Origin: Ashinkailepas kermadecensis
Lineage: Eukaryota > Arthropoda > Thecostraca > Neolepadidae
Direction: 5' to 3'
Length of the DNA: 64,000 nucleotides
Assembly (NCBI GenBank): GCA_034440615.1
Contig: JAOTOM010004381.1
Location: 124,001-188,000 of the forward strand
Of this stretch, positions 63,533 to 64,000 are shown piece by piece; positions within the stretch are counted from its first letter, which is position 1, and the number at the start of each line of letters is the position of its first letter. A program made the position numbers and the translations under genes. The notes beneath the pieces are model-generated. The model saw only the letters and a program-made list of their open reading frames with translations. It did no database searches and was not told the DNA's origin.

Positions 63533-64000
63533 GTACGTTACAGCGCCACACTGGTGACGGCCCGCGGCGATATTCTGGCACCTATCGGACAGTATTGCCG
63601 GAAGGTAATTGTCAGACAATGTGGAACCCCTGTGTTGTGCACGAGCCGTTGCTGCCGGTACGGCTCACGTGGATAAACGTGGCACGGGAAGTCAACGGAC
63701 AGAAGAAATATCTAAATTACGATAATCATGTTCCCCATAGACAATCTCATGTGAGAGACGGCCCAGTGCCGGAACATATGTGGTCTGCTTTGATCTCTCT
63801 TTTATGGGCAGCATGTGATGACCGGATGGTTTGTGAGTGCAGGACTGGTATGTGTGACTTGGTGATCGTGGCACTAAGACGTGCGCGTGTGAGTGTGGAA
63901 TGGAGCCTCTGACTAGCGAGGTGACTGACCCTCAGACTTCCACATATGAGCGGGAGGCGGGAGAAGAAAACTGACAAGCGAGGTAACTGACCCTCAGACG
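63533..64000. other. Intron 33, start
   Basis: No exon or repeat recognised, except that GCGAGGT(A)ACTGACCCTCAGAC occurs twice near 63917 and 63980. Confidence 0.6.

Overview
This is a eukaryotic, intron-rich genomic window, almost certainly from an arthropod. tRNA-derived SINEs, 5'-truncated non-LTR retrotransposons and GC-rich third codon positions suggest a crustacean (a barnacle is a guess). Nearly the whole window is one plus-strand gene. I resolved 33 internal exons between 2850 and 63532, about 5.2 kb of coding sequence or 1,730 residues. All exons join in compatible phase except one small region (exons 3-5), where two joins are possible. The first exon(s) and the last exon(s) lie outside the window.

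The protein is recognised by its PH domain, split over exons 5, 6 and 7: KKGWLMK, then KHWFVLRG, NYGFQ, and LSAMTSGIRGNW. This is the second PH domain of myosin phosphatase Rho-interacting protein (MPRIP), whose insect counterpart is outspread (osp). After the PH domain come a low-complexity Ser/Arg/Gly linker and then more than 1,200 residues of mostly coiled-coil rod. This fits an actin- and myosin-phosphatase-binding scaffold. The first PH domain expected in this family would lie upstream.

Layout: 1-2172 minisatellite; 2850-9781 exons 1-7 (PH domain); 12007-13609 linker exons 8-9; 13610-28006 a 14.4-kb intron with SINEs, LINE remnants, many minisatellites and a possible internal promoter; 28007-54127 twenty-one coiled-coil exons, with a larger LINE copy at 33833-35930; 55545-56805 a hexamer array; 56870-58371 two exons; 58378-63095 a 40-bp array of about 117 units; 63430-63532 the last exon seen.

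The unusual theme is that the minisatellites are not placed at random. At least 14 splice sites of this gene lie inside tandem arrays whose unit carries the splice site itself plus some exon sequence, for both donors and acceptors. In several cases (exons 7, 12, 25 and 31) the unit is a multiple of three bases and the reading frame stays open through the array. The gene therefore offers ladders of in-frame alternative splice sites. I regard this as the candidate undescribed phenomenon here.
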